In this document: in pieces, positions 28,271-36,350 of the stretch
How positions within the stretch are numbered: the first letter of the stretch is position 1
Layout of the letters: every line of letters starts with the position of its first letter
Origin: Acridotheres tristis
Lineage: Eukaryota; Chordata; Aves; Passeriformes; Sturnidae
Length of the DNA stretch: 64,000 bases
Direction of reading: 5' to 3'
Assembly (NCBI GenBank): GCA_037013685.1
Contig: CM072889.1
Coordinates: forward strand, 7,201,976-7,265,975
Program-made: the position numbers and the translations under genes
Notes under the pieces: model-generated
Seen by the model: the letters and a program-made list of their open reading frames with translations, nothing else
The model's database searches: none
What the model was told of the DNA's origin: nothing

Positions 28271-28324
28271 TGGAAACCTTGTGGAATTTAGACAAAGTGG
28301 AAACCTTGTGGAATTTAGACAAAG
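28271..28324. repeat. Perfect 27-bp tandem duplication
   Basis: Two identical adjacent 27-base units start TGGAAACCTTGTGG and end TTTAGACAAAG. The absence of any difference between units suggests a recent event or a length polymorphism. Confidence 0.9.
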
Positions 28325-29469
28325 TTTTTTATAAATCAAATATAAAAATTAATAATGTAGTCAGAACAGGGGCCACACCAAGGTTTTTCTTCTGCTATAA
28401 TATTCAGTGTATCTCATAATGTCTTATCCATTGTCTCCATTTTCCATCTGCATCGTGGTACAGCAAATCTGATTGGTTTTTTGGGTTGAAATTGCCTAAT
28501 TGCATCAAAAAAATGCCATGTACAGTCAGTGGAGAGCAGAGTTGATGTCTGTGACACATGAATTTCACATATGGAGGGAGATTGTATGGGACTTATGGAT
28601 AGAAATACTGGGCTAAATATTTTCTAGTGCTATCAGGTAATGAAATACTAAACTTTTCTTTTTTAACTGCCATCATTAGGTTTCAGAGTTAGTCCATTAC
28701 AAATTAAAAAGTCATTTGTACTTCCTGGAGCGGTTGTTTGCAACCTCAGAAAGAATTAATCACGATGTCTTCAAGTCATGATTGTGAGTTACTGTTTGCC
28801 CAGTTTGAGAAATAATTTCTTTCAACTGAAATTATACTAAAGAATAACTTCCCCCAGATTTGTTCTTGCATTCTTTGAGCGTTTTGTTGCTGGGCCAGTA
28901 CCCCGGGCATAAGCCATATTTTTTTGTTTGGGGGTGAGGACAGTCCCCACATGGCTGGGCCTGTGGCCAGTGCAGCTACTGAGGACTTTTCTAGGTGTTT
29001 TCTGCAGAGACGTATTTGGAACTTTTTTCTCGAGCTGTGTCTGGCTATGGTCTCATACACTGTTTATAGCCTTTCCCTCACTTCAACACAGAGGACTGCA
29101 CATACCCACATAAAGAGGAGGTTCTGTCTAGAAAGATTTCACTTTTTTTGGAGGCAGGTATCTACAGTCATTCATGGATGGCATAGTAAGACATGATATT
29201 TGCCTTTGCACTCCTGATTTTATGTCCCCAGTGCTGCCTTGGCATGCTGACAGCATTGAGACGAACATCAGAAGCATAAGTAAAATAGTCAGTAGAAACT
29301 AGATTGTGTAGCTGAGTTACTGTACCCAAATAGGACTCTTCCCTGGCCCCCTCCAGCACATCTCTTCTGCATGCCCAATTTAGGATATCTTAGCATAAAA
29401 ATACACAGGTCTGCAGCTGGAGCCTAATTTGGACGCACACAAAAGTACCTCTGATACAGTATACTTACA

Positions 29470-29475
29470 TTTATT
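29470..29475 (-). promoter_or_regulatory. Candidate polyadenylation signal AATAAA
   Basis: A canonical AATAAA on the minus strand lies 175 bases past the stop of the candidate exon at 29649-29895. It is followed four bases later by GTAAGT, a donor-like word, so it may not act as a poly(A) site. Function is inferred from position only. Confidence 0.3.
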
Positions 29476-29648
29476 TTTTGCTGGTGCAAGATCAGAATCA
29501 GTCTGAAGCAGGCTGGGGGGCTTCCTGGATGCTGTCCAGAAGAATACCCAAATCCTTTACTGCAAGAGTGGAATTGCTTACAGATTGCTTAAGGAAAGGA
29601 GGAGAACTTTGTTACTAGAGATTTTAATCTGTCACTTTAAAAGAATGA

Positions 29649-29895
29649 TTATTTCCAATACATGCGCTCAGGTGTTTCACAATTGGCAGAGTTGATTTGT
29701 TTTGGAGGCCTGTAACCCTGCAAGAATTCAAAAGTAGCACATTTTGGCACTTCTGGTTTTAAGATAGAGGGCATAGCTGATGGAGATTTCCGTGATACAG
29801 TTTCTTTATTTTCACATCTAATAGGTTTGACTATTGAGCACAGTGGTGCCCAGCTGCCAGCCACCTGATTATGTGGTGCTGGAGTATTGGTCCTT
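29649..29895 (-). CDS. Possible terminal coding exon, unrecognised protein
   Basis: On the minus strand a strong pyrimidine tract (CATCTCCTTCTCCAG) ends at 29896, a good 3' splice site. The frame stays open from there for 81 codons to a TAA at 29649-29651; the first base completes a split codon. The peptide includes VKPIRCENKETVSRKSPSAM and ends CETPERMYWK, with hydrophilic composition unlike low-complexity noise. An AATAAA occurs about 175 bases downstream on the same strand (29470-29475), consistent with a 3' UTR. A second acceptor-donor pair (acceptor near 29568, GTAAGT donor near 29468) lies further downstream, so the transcript structure is uncertain. No family recognised and no upstream exon located. 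Confidence 0.35.
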
Positions 29896-30800
29896 CTGGA
29901 GAAGGAGATGGAATAGCCAAAGTATACATAGAGATAGGGTTGGTTTAGGGTTCTTTATTGCAACTAGGAAAGTTCCTTTGATCAAAGGAACCTACAAGCA
30001 TGAAACAATTTAACTTCTACATTTTGTACAAATAGAGTTTCCGACTATCTATGACTCATTTTAAAATGCAAGAGTCAACAAAAGTCTTATTTTAGAAAAA
30101 GATACATTACAGATTGCTTTTAGCCCTATGTAATTTTTACGCACATGTACTCATTCCTGCAAGCTGTGACCTCGTGATCAGAATCCAATCCATTTCTCTC
30201 ATCTGCCCTTCTGTCACTGCAGGAAATAAGGGAAATATTTCTGTCTCTCATGATAAATAAATATTTTCCTTGTTCATATGTGAATATCCTGTGTAAACAG
30301 GTCCCTATGTACTGGTAACTGCCACATTTCAGCATTCATAGGAAAAAAGTGGTTTCATAACTATCAAATTTCCACAGCTAGGAATTTTAAGAAAATGTAA
30401 TTTGATGCCAAGTATCTATGCATATCAAAGTTTAATGACTAGTCAAGACAAATATCCATGGTAACATCTGGGATATATTTATGCTTTAGCCATTTAACCA
30501 ATCTGGTCAGAAGTTTCAAATCAGTGTCTATCTGAGCCTGAGAAAATTTTTCCAAGATCATTAGATACAGTTTGAGGTCTATAGACCTGCAAGTAATGGC
30601 TGTTTAAAGCCTTTCAGTTTCTGCAGAACATCAAAAAAGCAGAAACATTCACAGACTTAGATAATGAAAGAGTCACTCGTGGATTATTGGGAGGATATTT
30701 TAAGAAGATACCGTAGAAATGTTAAATTATGAATAGCAGCCACTGTTCAAAAGATATGGTCAAAACTATCAATGCTGAAGTTATGCAAAGATTGAAATAG
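29896..30800. other. Non-coding, no gene seen
   Basis: Unique-looking AT-rich sequence between the candidate exon and the solo LTR. If the exon is real, this would be intron. Confidence 0.5.
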
Positions 30801-30806
30801 GGCTTT
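30801..30806. repeat. Target-site duplication, left copy (GGCTTT)
   Basis: Matches 31193-31198 exactly. A six-base duplication is the length typical of ERVK (class II) integrases. Confidence 0.85.
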
Positions 30807-31192
30807 TGAGGTAAATCCCTTTTTCCTCTCCAGTCTCCCGGCTAGCTCTGGACCAGAGAGGGGTGGGAAATCCTCATAGACAAAGGCAAAGAACCAAAGA
30901 AGGCTCTTTTCTCCTGTGGGAAGGTGATCCACAGTTTATTCTGTCCACATGGAGAAAGGAGAAAAAGCGAGAGAGAAGATGGCGGGCACTTTTAAACTCA
31001 GGGAAAGGGGAGGAACAGACCCGTGACCAATGGGACACCGGCGATGGGGAGGGGCTAAGGGAGGGCTGAACCAACTTCACAAGCTCCGGGGAGATACAGG
31101 GCAAACCATTTTCTCAGTTCAATATGAAACATAACAGTGCAATATAAAACCATGAACAGCGCAACTTACGAAACAAACAGTGCAATATAACA
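30807..31192 (-). mobile_element. Solo LTR, 386 bp, probably ERVK-type
   Basis: The block begins TGAGGTAAAT and ends AATATAACA, so on the minus strand it has TG..CA ends (TGTTATATTG to TTTACCTCA). Perfect six-base duplications (GGCTTT) flank it. Read on the minus strand it holds an LTR-like promoter order: an ATTGG (inverted CCAAT) near 31040, a TTTAAAAG TATA-like box near 30990, then AATAAA at 30940-30935. No internal retroviral sequence adjoins either end, so it is a solo LTR left by recombination between two LTRs. The ORFs inside it are incidental. Class is inferred from the duplication length. Confidence 0.85.
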
Positions 31193-31198
31193 GGCTTT
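31193..31198. repeat. Target-site duplication, right copy (GGCTTT)
   Basis: Right partner of 30801-30806; identical over all six bases. Confidence 0.85.
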
Positions 31199-33119
31199 CT
31201 CCAGGCTGATGAAGCAAATGGCTCTTGAACCTATTAATTCTTTCCCCAGTGAATACTCCTGTGGTATTGGTTCCTGGTGCCTGACGAGCTTTGGATTAGA
31301 ACAAAAAGCATGTTTAGATGCTAATGCTTGAAGCTGCTCTAACTTATGCTTTGGGACTGTCTAGCAATTAGGTTTGGATCGGAGGATTTCTAAAGTCGCC
31401 TTTGCACCTCCTGCTTTGAGCTTCAGTCTGCTTTTTTATCTTGTATCACAGATCATACCGGGGGATAGGATTGGAGCAGTAATTTACTGTATTACTTTTC
31501 CCTACACCAATAAATAGAAAACCTTTTTTTATTTTTTACAGATTTATTCTTTTGAAATTACTCCAGAATTTAGGATTTGTACAATATTTGTCTGGGAGGG
31601 AAAAACCTTCGCAGACTTTTATTGTTTTATATGTTTTTCTAAAAGATCCTTAATGGAACAAGATAGTTCCACCTGTGTGCCATCATTCAGTGTAAGGGTA
31701 AAGTTGTCAACAGATTGCAGGGAGATGAGCACTCTGGTTTCTTTCATACTGAAGTAAGATCTATGTGTGTTATTTCCTTACTTGTCACGTGGAAGGTTTC
31801 CCCTGAGTATTGCCAAGTCATACAATTAACACTGTTGAATTCCCCACAAGAGTTCGCACTTCAGATTTTCTAAGGTAGTGATTCTAGCCCCAGACCAACT
31901 TCGGTATAGAGTAACACCAGGTACATGTAACTAGAAAACTTGTATATGTTTATATACAACAAAGGCTTTACTAAAGCAAGATGGAGCACTAGCTTAGGAA
32001 TATAGGATGATTTTTCCATCTTCACTTTATTTCTCCTTTTCTCAGAGGGTGAGGAAATGGGAATAAACAGCCTCTCAGGTCAAAGTTGAAGAATTTGTAG
32101 TGCAGAACAACAAAGCTTGACTCTGATAATCTACAAAGCACCTGCCCTTAGGATAAACAAACAGTTCACATTTTTTGTGCTTTCAAGTATGGTATGAGCA
32201 AAAGAGTACAAGCAAAAGATTCTTTTGAACCTTTTAGGAAAGGAAAAATGGAAATCTTAAGAACAAACAAAGTATTTTATATCCTGTGAGGGATTTTTTT
32301 AAAAGAAGCTGCAGCGTGCAAATCAAATTGACCAAAACCAACCATATCATAAACCACATGATTGGATCCAAGACAAGAAGGTGTTCTACCAGTTTATATC
32401 AACTCAGTCTTGAGCTTAATTTTGTCTTCCACGCCCTGTACCTTGCTGATGGCAGAAGCACACTGCTTGCCTTGTGAACCATGCCTGAGTTTAGTCCCTT
32501 AAGCAGGGTGATTTTTCCAAAAAAGTTTTCCTAGTTGCTGTGCTTTAATATTCTTTCCATGTACTCCAGAACATTCCAGCACCTCTTATTCTTTATACTC
32601 TGAATAATCACAGCACCTCTTATTCTTTATACTCTGAATAATCACATTTTTAGACTTTGCTGGTTTAAAGCCTTTTCCTAGCTAGTTGAATTTTCATAAC
32701 TAACACAGCACACACCTATCACATGGTCCATGCTGATCATCCCACAGACATGCATGCACAGGTTTTTCGTCCCTCTGTTGCATTTCTGTTGTTCAAATAT
32801 GGTGTTGATGAGACTCCAGAAGTCTTGCATGATCTCTTCTCTGTGCATGACACACTCTCCAGCCTTTGTAAAAATGCTATTTGGGATAATCAAGGACACA
32901 GTTTCCCTTTCACATCTTGGACTTTGGTCTCCTAGCACAAACATTGAGAAAATGGGCTTCTGATAACTTTGATTTTACTTCAGATGATATTCCAAATTAT
33001 ACAGAAATGCAAAATAACTGAGGAGACCATTGACAGAACATTGGGAACCATTAACCAAGAGTACATGGTTAAGCAGAGATATTAAGCTGTGTGTTGCTGA
33101 AACATTGACTAAGTGAAAG
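31199..33119. other. Non-coding, no gene seen
   Basis: AT-rich stretch with no supportable gene. Contains the 34-bp tandem duplication at 32577-32644. The short ORFs at 32678-32963 run in overlapping frames on both strands and have no family likeness. Confidence 0.55.
32577..32644. repeat. Perfect 34-bp tandem duplication
   Basis: Two identical adjacent units start CAGCACCTCTTATTC and end CTGAATAATCA, with no mismatch. A candidate for a variable-number repeat. Confidence 0.9.
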
Positions 33120-33533
33120 GGAACGCAAATCTCAGGAGTTCATATCAGGCTGAAGAGCAACAACTGAGTCCAACAAACAGACACACTTGGATTTCCAGAG
33201 GGCAGACTTTCTCCTGTTTAGGAGACTGGTTGACAGAATCCCTTAGGAGGCAGTCCTGAAGGGGAGTTCAGGAGAGCTGGACATACTTTAATAAGGAATT
33301 CATAAAAGCACAGGAGCAGACTGTCCCCATATATCAAAAGACTAGTCAGTGAGGAAGACTGTCCCAGCTGCACAGAGAGGTTTGGCTGTAACTCAGGGAA
33401 AAAAAGGAGAGTTTATGACTTTTGGAAGAAAGGGCACGCAACTCAGGAAGACTACAGAAATGTCATGAGGTTATGCAGGGAGAAATTTAGAAGGACCAAA
33501 GCTTTGACACCATTTCCTACAACATTTCCCTGG
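33120..33533 (+). mobile_element. CR1 LINE fragment, left half, split by the ERV
   Basis: The sequence follows the CR1 ORF2 segment that links endonuclease and RT: GGCAGACTTTCTCCTGTTTA, GGAGACTGGTTGACAGAATC, GGCAGTCCTGAAGGGGAGTT and GGTTATGCAGGGAGAAA are collinear. At about 33500-33508 it jumps from ..AGAAGGACCAAAG to CTTTGACACCATTTCC, which in CR1 lies well downstream in the RT. So an internal segment is missing. It continues without loss at 40371 on the far side of the retrovirus. Confidence 0.85.
33529..33533. repeat. ERV target-site duplication, left copy (CCTGG)
   Basis: Five bases directly before the 5' LTR, identical to 40366-40370. Both copies derive from the CR1 target. A five-base duplication fits ERV-L-like integrases. 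Confidence 0.95.
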
Positions 33534-34253
33534 TGTTAAGGGTTGAATTGCCCTCCTTTTCTAGCTGTGAATTCCTCCCATTGTTATGTTAAGTAGTTGT
33601 GGCTACACCTTAGAACGACAGATAATGCTCTCTCGTAGGGGGGTGGGTGGAGGAGGAGGGGGGGGGAACCGGAAAAGGAAAGGTGGGAGAGGGGGCTGGA
33701 AAGGGGACTCTCTCTCGCTGGGCTCGTGGACGGAGAGGACACCCCCGTGCTCCGCTCTGGCATCTCCCCTGACATCTCCGTGCTGAGATCCACGCTCCCT
33801 GCCTGGGACATCGCTCTGCCGCTCTCGCATCTCACGCTACTATCTCCGGACACTCTGCGGAGCACCACGACCGACACCGTGAGAGGGGGGAGACACCTTC
33901 TCACCCCCGCTCACCTCTGGGCCGCGGCCGCCATCACTCCAGCCCTCTGCAACTGCGCGGGACCCGCCCTGCCCCCACAGCACCGGTAACTGAGCACAGG
34001 GACACGGCCTGCGGCCAAAGGGGACTGGAGCGGAGCTAGACTGTTCTGTTCTGTTGCCAATTTTCATAGCTGTTGTTGTTTTCTGCCTTGTTAAATACCA
34101 GTAAAGAACTGTTATTTCACATCCCCATATCTCCTGCCTGAAAGCGTCTGATTTGGACCCTAAAATAATTAAAAGGGGGGAAGTGCATTCTGCATTGCAG
34201 AAAAGGGGTTTTTGCCTTTCCTTAAACCATACCTGTCTTTTCAAACCAAGACA
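33534..34253 (+). mobile_element. 5' LTR of a full-length ERV-L-like provirus (720 bp)
   Basis: Starts TGTTAAGGG and ends CCAAGACA. It aligns end to end with 39642-40365 with three substitutions and two length differences (3 bp in a G-rich run and 1 bp in a G run). The middle is GC- and CpG-rich (about 33690-34000). It begins with a G-run of GGG, GGA and GGT words, and I see no clear TATA box. An AGTAAA at 34100-34105 and an ATTAAA at 34168-34173 are candidate polyadenylation signals. CCGGTAACTG near 33984 resembles a splice donor. This LTR would drive the genomic transcript of the provirus. Confidence 0.95.
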
Positions 34254-34355
34254 GATTTTGGCGCCCAACGTGGGGCATTGCCTGAGGGCATTGAGAGAGG
34301 GGTAGAAAAGGGAATAACAGTTCTTGAATTACCCAAGCTTGTGGTAGGTGACACC
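34254..34355 (+). other. ERV leader with primer binding site
   Basis: This is the untranslated leader between the 5' LTR and the first ORF. Five bases (GATTT) separate the LTR end from the primer binding site. The remainder is a short GA-rich leader of about 80 bases that would have to hold any packaging signal. Confidence 0.7.
34259..34276 (+). promoter_or_regulatory. Primer binding site for tRNA-Lys
   Basis: The 18 bases TGGCGCCCAACGTGGGGC complement the 3' end of the lysine tRNA used by spuma- and betaretroviruses (tRNA-Lys1,2). Minus-strand DNA synthesis would prime here. The mammalian ERV-L elements after which class III was named use a leucine tRNA, so the primer differs from that prototype. 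Confidence 0.95.
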
Positions 34356-34790
34356 ATGCTGTCCAGCTTACCCTGGATTGGCCTCCATGTGGTCACTGCT
34401 ATATCTCTCCCATTTGCAAGCCCTTTTTTAAACATGAGTTTCATAACCAAGGTTACTGTGGCTATTATCCAACTTATTATGTGGGTTGATCAGTTGAGGA
34501 ATTCATGGATTTTTAATTTTCTCTGGAAGATGGCCACATGGATTCAGAGCTATCGCACTCTAAGTGTGTGTTTCTGGGGCTACTTCAATAATGGTACTTA
34601 CTGTGAGGAAGTGGCAGCAGGTGAAATTTTTTCTCAACCCATCACAGGTTTTTTGAAGTTCACCCCACCAGTCTTCAAGGGGTTCCAATCCGCTTTAAAT
34701 GCTAATGACATTATATTGTGGCTAGTGTTGTTTATATCCCTGTTAAATCTGTTCTATCTAACATTCAGAGATAAGGGGAGATTGACTTAG
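34356..34790 (+). CDS. Pre-gag hydrophobic ORF of the ERV, 144 aa
   Basis: The ATG at 34356 has A at -3 (ACACCATGC) and is the first good start after the primer binding site. The product has hydrophobic stretches at about residues 4-25, 28-43 and 117-136 (WLVLFISLLNLFYLTF core), a short basic tail and one N-X-T sequon (NGT). Two or three membrane passes are plausible. The open frame also extends upstream into the LTR (to 34212), but that start lies within the LTR. It ends at TAG 34788-34790, and the same frame then stays open through the repeat array and gag. No family recognised; it is not Env-like, as no furin site or fusion-peptide/coiled-coil layout is seen. It could be a membrane-anchored gag leader, a separate accessory protein, or the true gag N-terminus cut by a stop. 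Confidence 0.6.
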   Translation: MLSSLPWIGLHVVTAISLPFASPFLNMSFITKVTVAIIQLIMWVDQLRNSWIFNFLWKMATWIQSYRTLSVCFWGYFNNGTYCEEVAAGEIFSQPITGFLKFTPPVFKGFQSALNANDIILWLVLFISLLNLFYLTFRDKGRLT

Positions 34791-34835
34791 ATAACAACCC
34801 TGATCCCTACCCCAGGGATTAGTGATGTTACCCCA

Positions 34836-35069
34836 GAGCCTGATCCTGTCCCAGAGACTAGGGAGGTTATCCCAGAGCCTGATCCTGTCCCAGAGACTAG
34901 GGAGGTTATCCCAGAGCCTGATCCTGTCCCAGAGACTAGGGAGGTTATCCCAGAGCCTGATCCTGTCCCAGAGACTAGGAAGGTTACCCCAGAGTCTGAT
35001 TTTGTCCCAGAGACTAGGGATATTACCCCAGAGTTTGACCCTCCCCCACAGCCCACCTCGGAAAGGAAC
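34836..35069 (+). repeat. 39-bp tandem repeat array, six units, in the gag frame
   Basis: Units start at 34836, 34875, 34914, 34953, 34992 and 35031. The first three are nearly identical, the fourth differs slightly, and the fifth and sixth are diverged. In the gag frame each unit encodes 13 residues of the form PEPDPVPETREVI, acidic and proline-rich. Because 39 is a multiple of three, the array is open in several frames on both strands, which creates spurious ORFs. Unit number may vary between proviral copies. Confidence 0.95.
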
Positions 35070-35111
35070 CACCCAGAATGGGTGGGGGTGCTAGCAAAGG
35101 AGATACGTGAG

Positions 35112-36350
35112 ATGGGCCAGATGCTGAAGGAGCACCTCTCCCCAGCTGGTGAGAAACCCTCCCCCTGCCTTCAAGAGGGAGAATCTGATGGTGCAGCAGT
35201 GGGACCCACAGATGTTACATCCATCCAGGTTCCAGCTGAACTGCAAGGGCACTCACAGCCAGCAGCAGTTGCCCCTGTGGAAACTAGGAAGTCTAGGATG
35301 AAAACAAGGCACCTAGATAATAAGGGTCAGGAAGGGGGCCCCTCACAACCAGCAGGGGAGCCAGAAGTTGAGATCATCACCGAGTCCCTGTCATACGAGA
35401 GTCTCCGTAACCTGCGAAAAGACATTGTACGACGGGGCCGTGAGCCTTTTACAACCTGGTTACTGCGGGTCTGGGACCTTATGGGTACAGGTGTGCAACT
35501 GGATGGTATTGAGGCAAGGAATTTGGGACCCTTGACCCAGGACTCAGGTGTGGACCAGGTATTTGTAAGGGAGACAGGTCTCCTTTCCCTCTGGGAGCGA
35601 CTTTTAATGAGCGTGAGAGAGAGGTTTGTCCACAGGGAAAGAATGCAGGAGTACCACCAGAGAACACGTTGGAATACCCTTGAGGAAGGGATCCAAAAGC
35701 TGAGAGAAGTGGCAGTACTGGAGGTGCTCTTTGGGAGGGATGGACAGCATGACAATGACCCTGACAAGGTCAGGTGCACAGGACAGATGTTGTGGAATCT
35801 GGCAAACCTGGGCCCATCTCAGTATACCTCCTTTATTGCAATGATTGATGCTGATACCAACCAAGTGACAGTGGGTTCTGTTGCCAACAGGCTCAGGAAT
35901 TATCAGAGTATGATGGCTGGCCCAATGCAGGCTCATGTCTCTGCTGTGGCTAAGGACCTCAGAGAGGAGTTTAAGGAGGAGATGAAGGAGATAAGGGAAG
36001 AGGTGAGGAAGATCAGTGCAGCACCAGTGCGAGTCATGGACCTCAAAGGTAGAGCCCAACGCCCCCCAGCTAGGGAGAGAGGGTACACCCCACGTGCTGA
36101 CCTGTGGTTTTTTCTACGTGACCACGGGGAAGACATGAGAAGGTGGGATGGGAAACCCACTTCTGTCCTGGCAGCACGGGTACGCCAACTCAGGGAGGGG
36201 AACACCAACAGAGGGAACTCCACTAAAGTGAAGGTAGCCTCAGCCTCCCATGGAGGTGCAGGGTATTACAGAAGGGAGGATGATCTGTCAGATCCCCTTG
36301 AAGGAACCTCTAGTATGTATGCCCAGGAGAGAAATAATAACCAGGGCTAG
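35112..36350 (+). CDS. gag: ERV Gag polyprotein
   Basis: Structural polyprotein of the provirus. From the first ATG (35112, MGQMLKEHLS) the frame runs 412 codons to TAG 36348-36350. It is open upstream without an ATG through the repeat array to the TAG at 34788, so the N-terminus is uncertain; GTG 35082 is another candidate. A low-complexity first ~90 residues precede a helical capsid-like region (ESLSYESLRNLRKD and on through LGPSQYTSFIAMIDA), then a charged coiled-coil-like helix (DLREEFKEEMKEIREEVRK). The basic C-terminus (RAQRPPARERGY.., ARVRQLRE) lacks a CCHC zinc knuckle and may bind RNA through basic residues. Pol follows in the same frame after the TAG, so Gag-Pol would need stop-codon read-through. 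No internal stop or frameshift is seen. Confidence 0.85.
   Translation: MGQMLKEHLSPAGEKPSPCLQEGESDGAAVGPTDVTSIQVPAELQGHSQPAAVAPVETRKSRMKTRHLDNKGQEGGPSQPAGEPEVEIITESLSYESLRNLRKDIVRRGREPFTTWLLRVWDLMGTGVQLDGIEARNLGPLTQDSGVDQVFVRETGLLSLWERLLMSVRERFVHRERMQEYHQRTRWNTLEEGIQKLREVAVLEVLFGRDGQHDNDPDKVRCTGQMLWNLANLGPSQYTSFIAMIDADTNQVTVGSVANRLRNYQSMMAGPMQAHVSAVAKDLREEFKEEMKEIREEVRKISAAPVRVMDLKGRAQRPPARERGYTPRADLWFFLRDHGEDMRRWDGKPTSVLAARVRQLREGNTNRGNSTKVKVASASHGGAGYYRREDDLSDPLEGTSSMYAQERNNNQG

Larger units (their letters stand above)
20593..29460. other. Non-coding, no gene seen
   Basis: No supportable gene. The stretch holds small tandem duplications (listed), a GC-richer unclassified block at about 22360-22620, and a short (AC)n run near 24140. 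A G-poor region lies at about 26100-26300. The minus-strand ORFs at 24490-24762 and 24769-24966 are adjacent but show no domain, splice context or family likeness. Confidence 0.55.

Noticed and set aside
33584..33989. ORFs inside the 5' LTR, repeated at 39692-40100 in the 3' LTR
   Set aside because: They arise from the GC-rich LTR sequence in several frames and both strands; there is no sign of a protein.
34212..34355. Upstream start of the pre-gag ORF at 34212
   Set aside because: This ATG lies inside the LTR and its translation would cross the primer binding site. The ATG at 34356 has better context and follows the leader.
34758..35094. ORFs on both strands through the 39-bp array
   Set aside because: A repeat unit divisible by three keeps every stop-free frame open, so these are products of periodicity. 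Only the gag frame connects to real coding sequence.
35327..36223. Several minus-strand ORFs of 90-151 codons across gag
   Set aside because: They are antisense shadows of gag's codon structure; they lack domains, and the plus-strand frame carries the Gag features.
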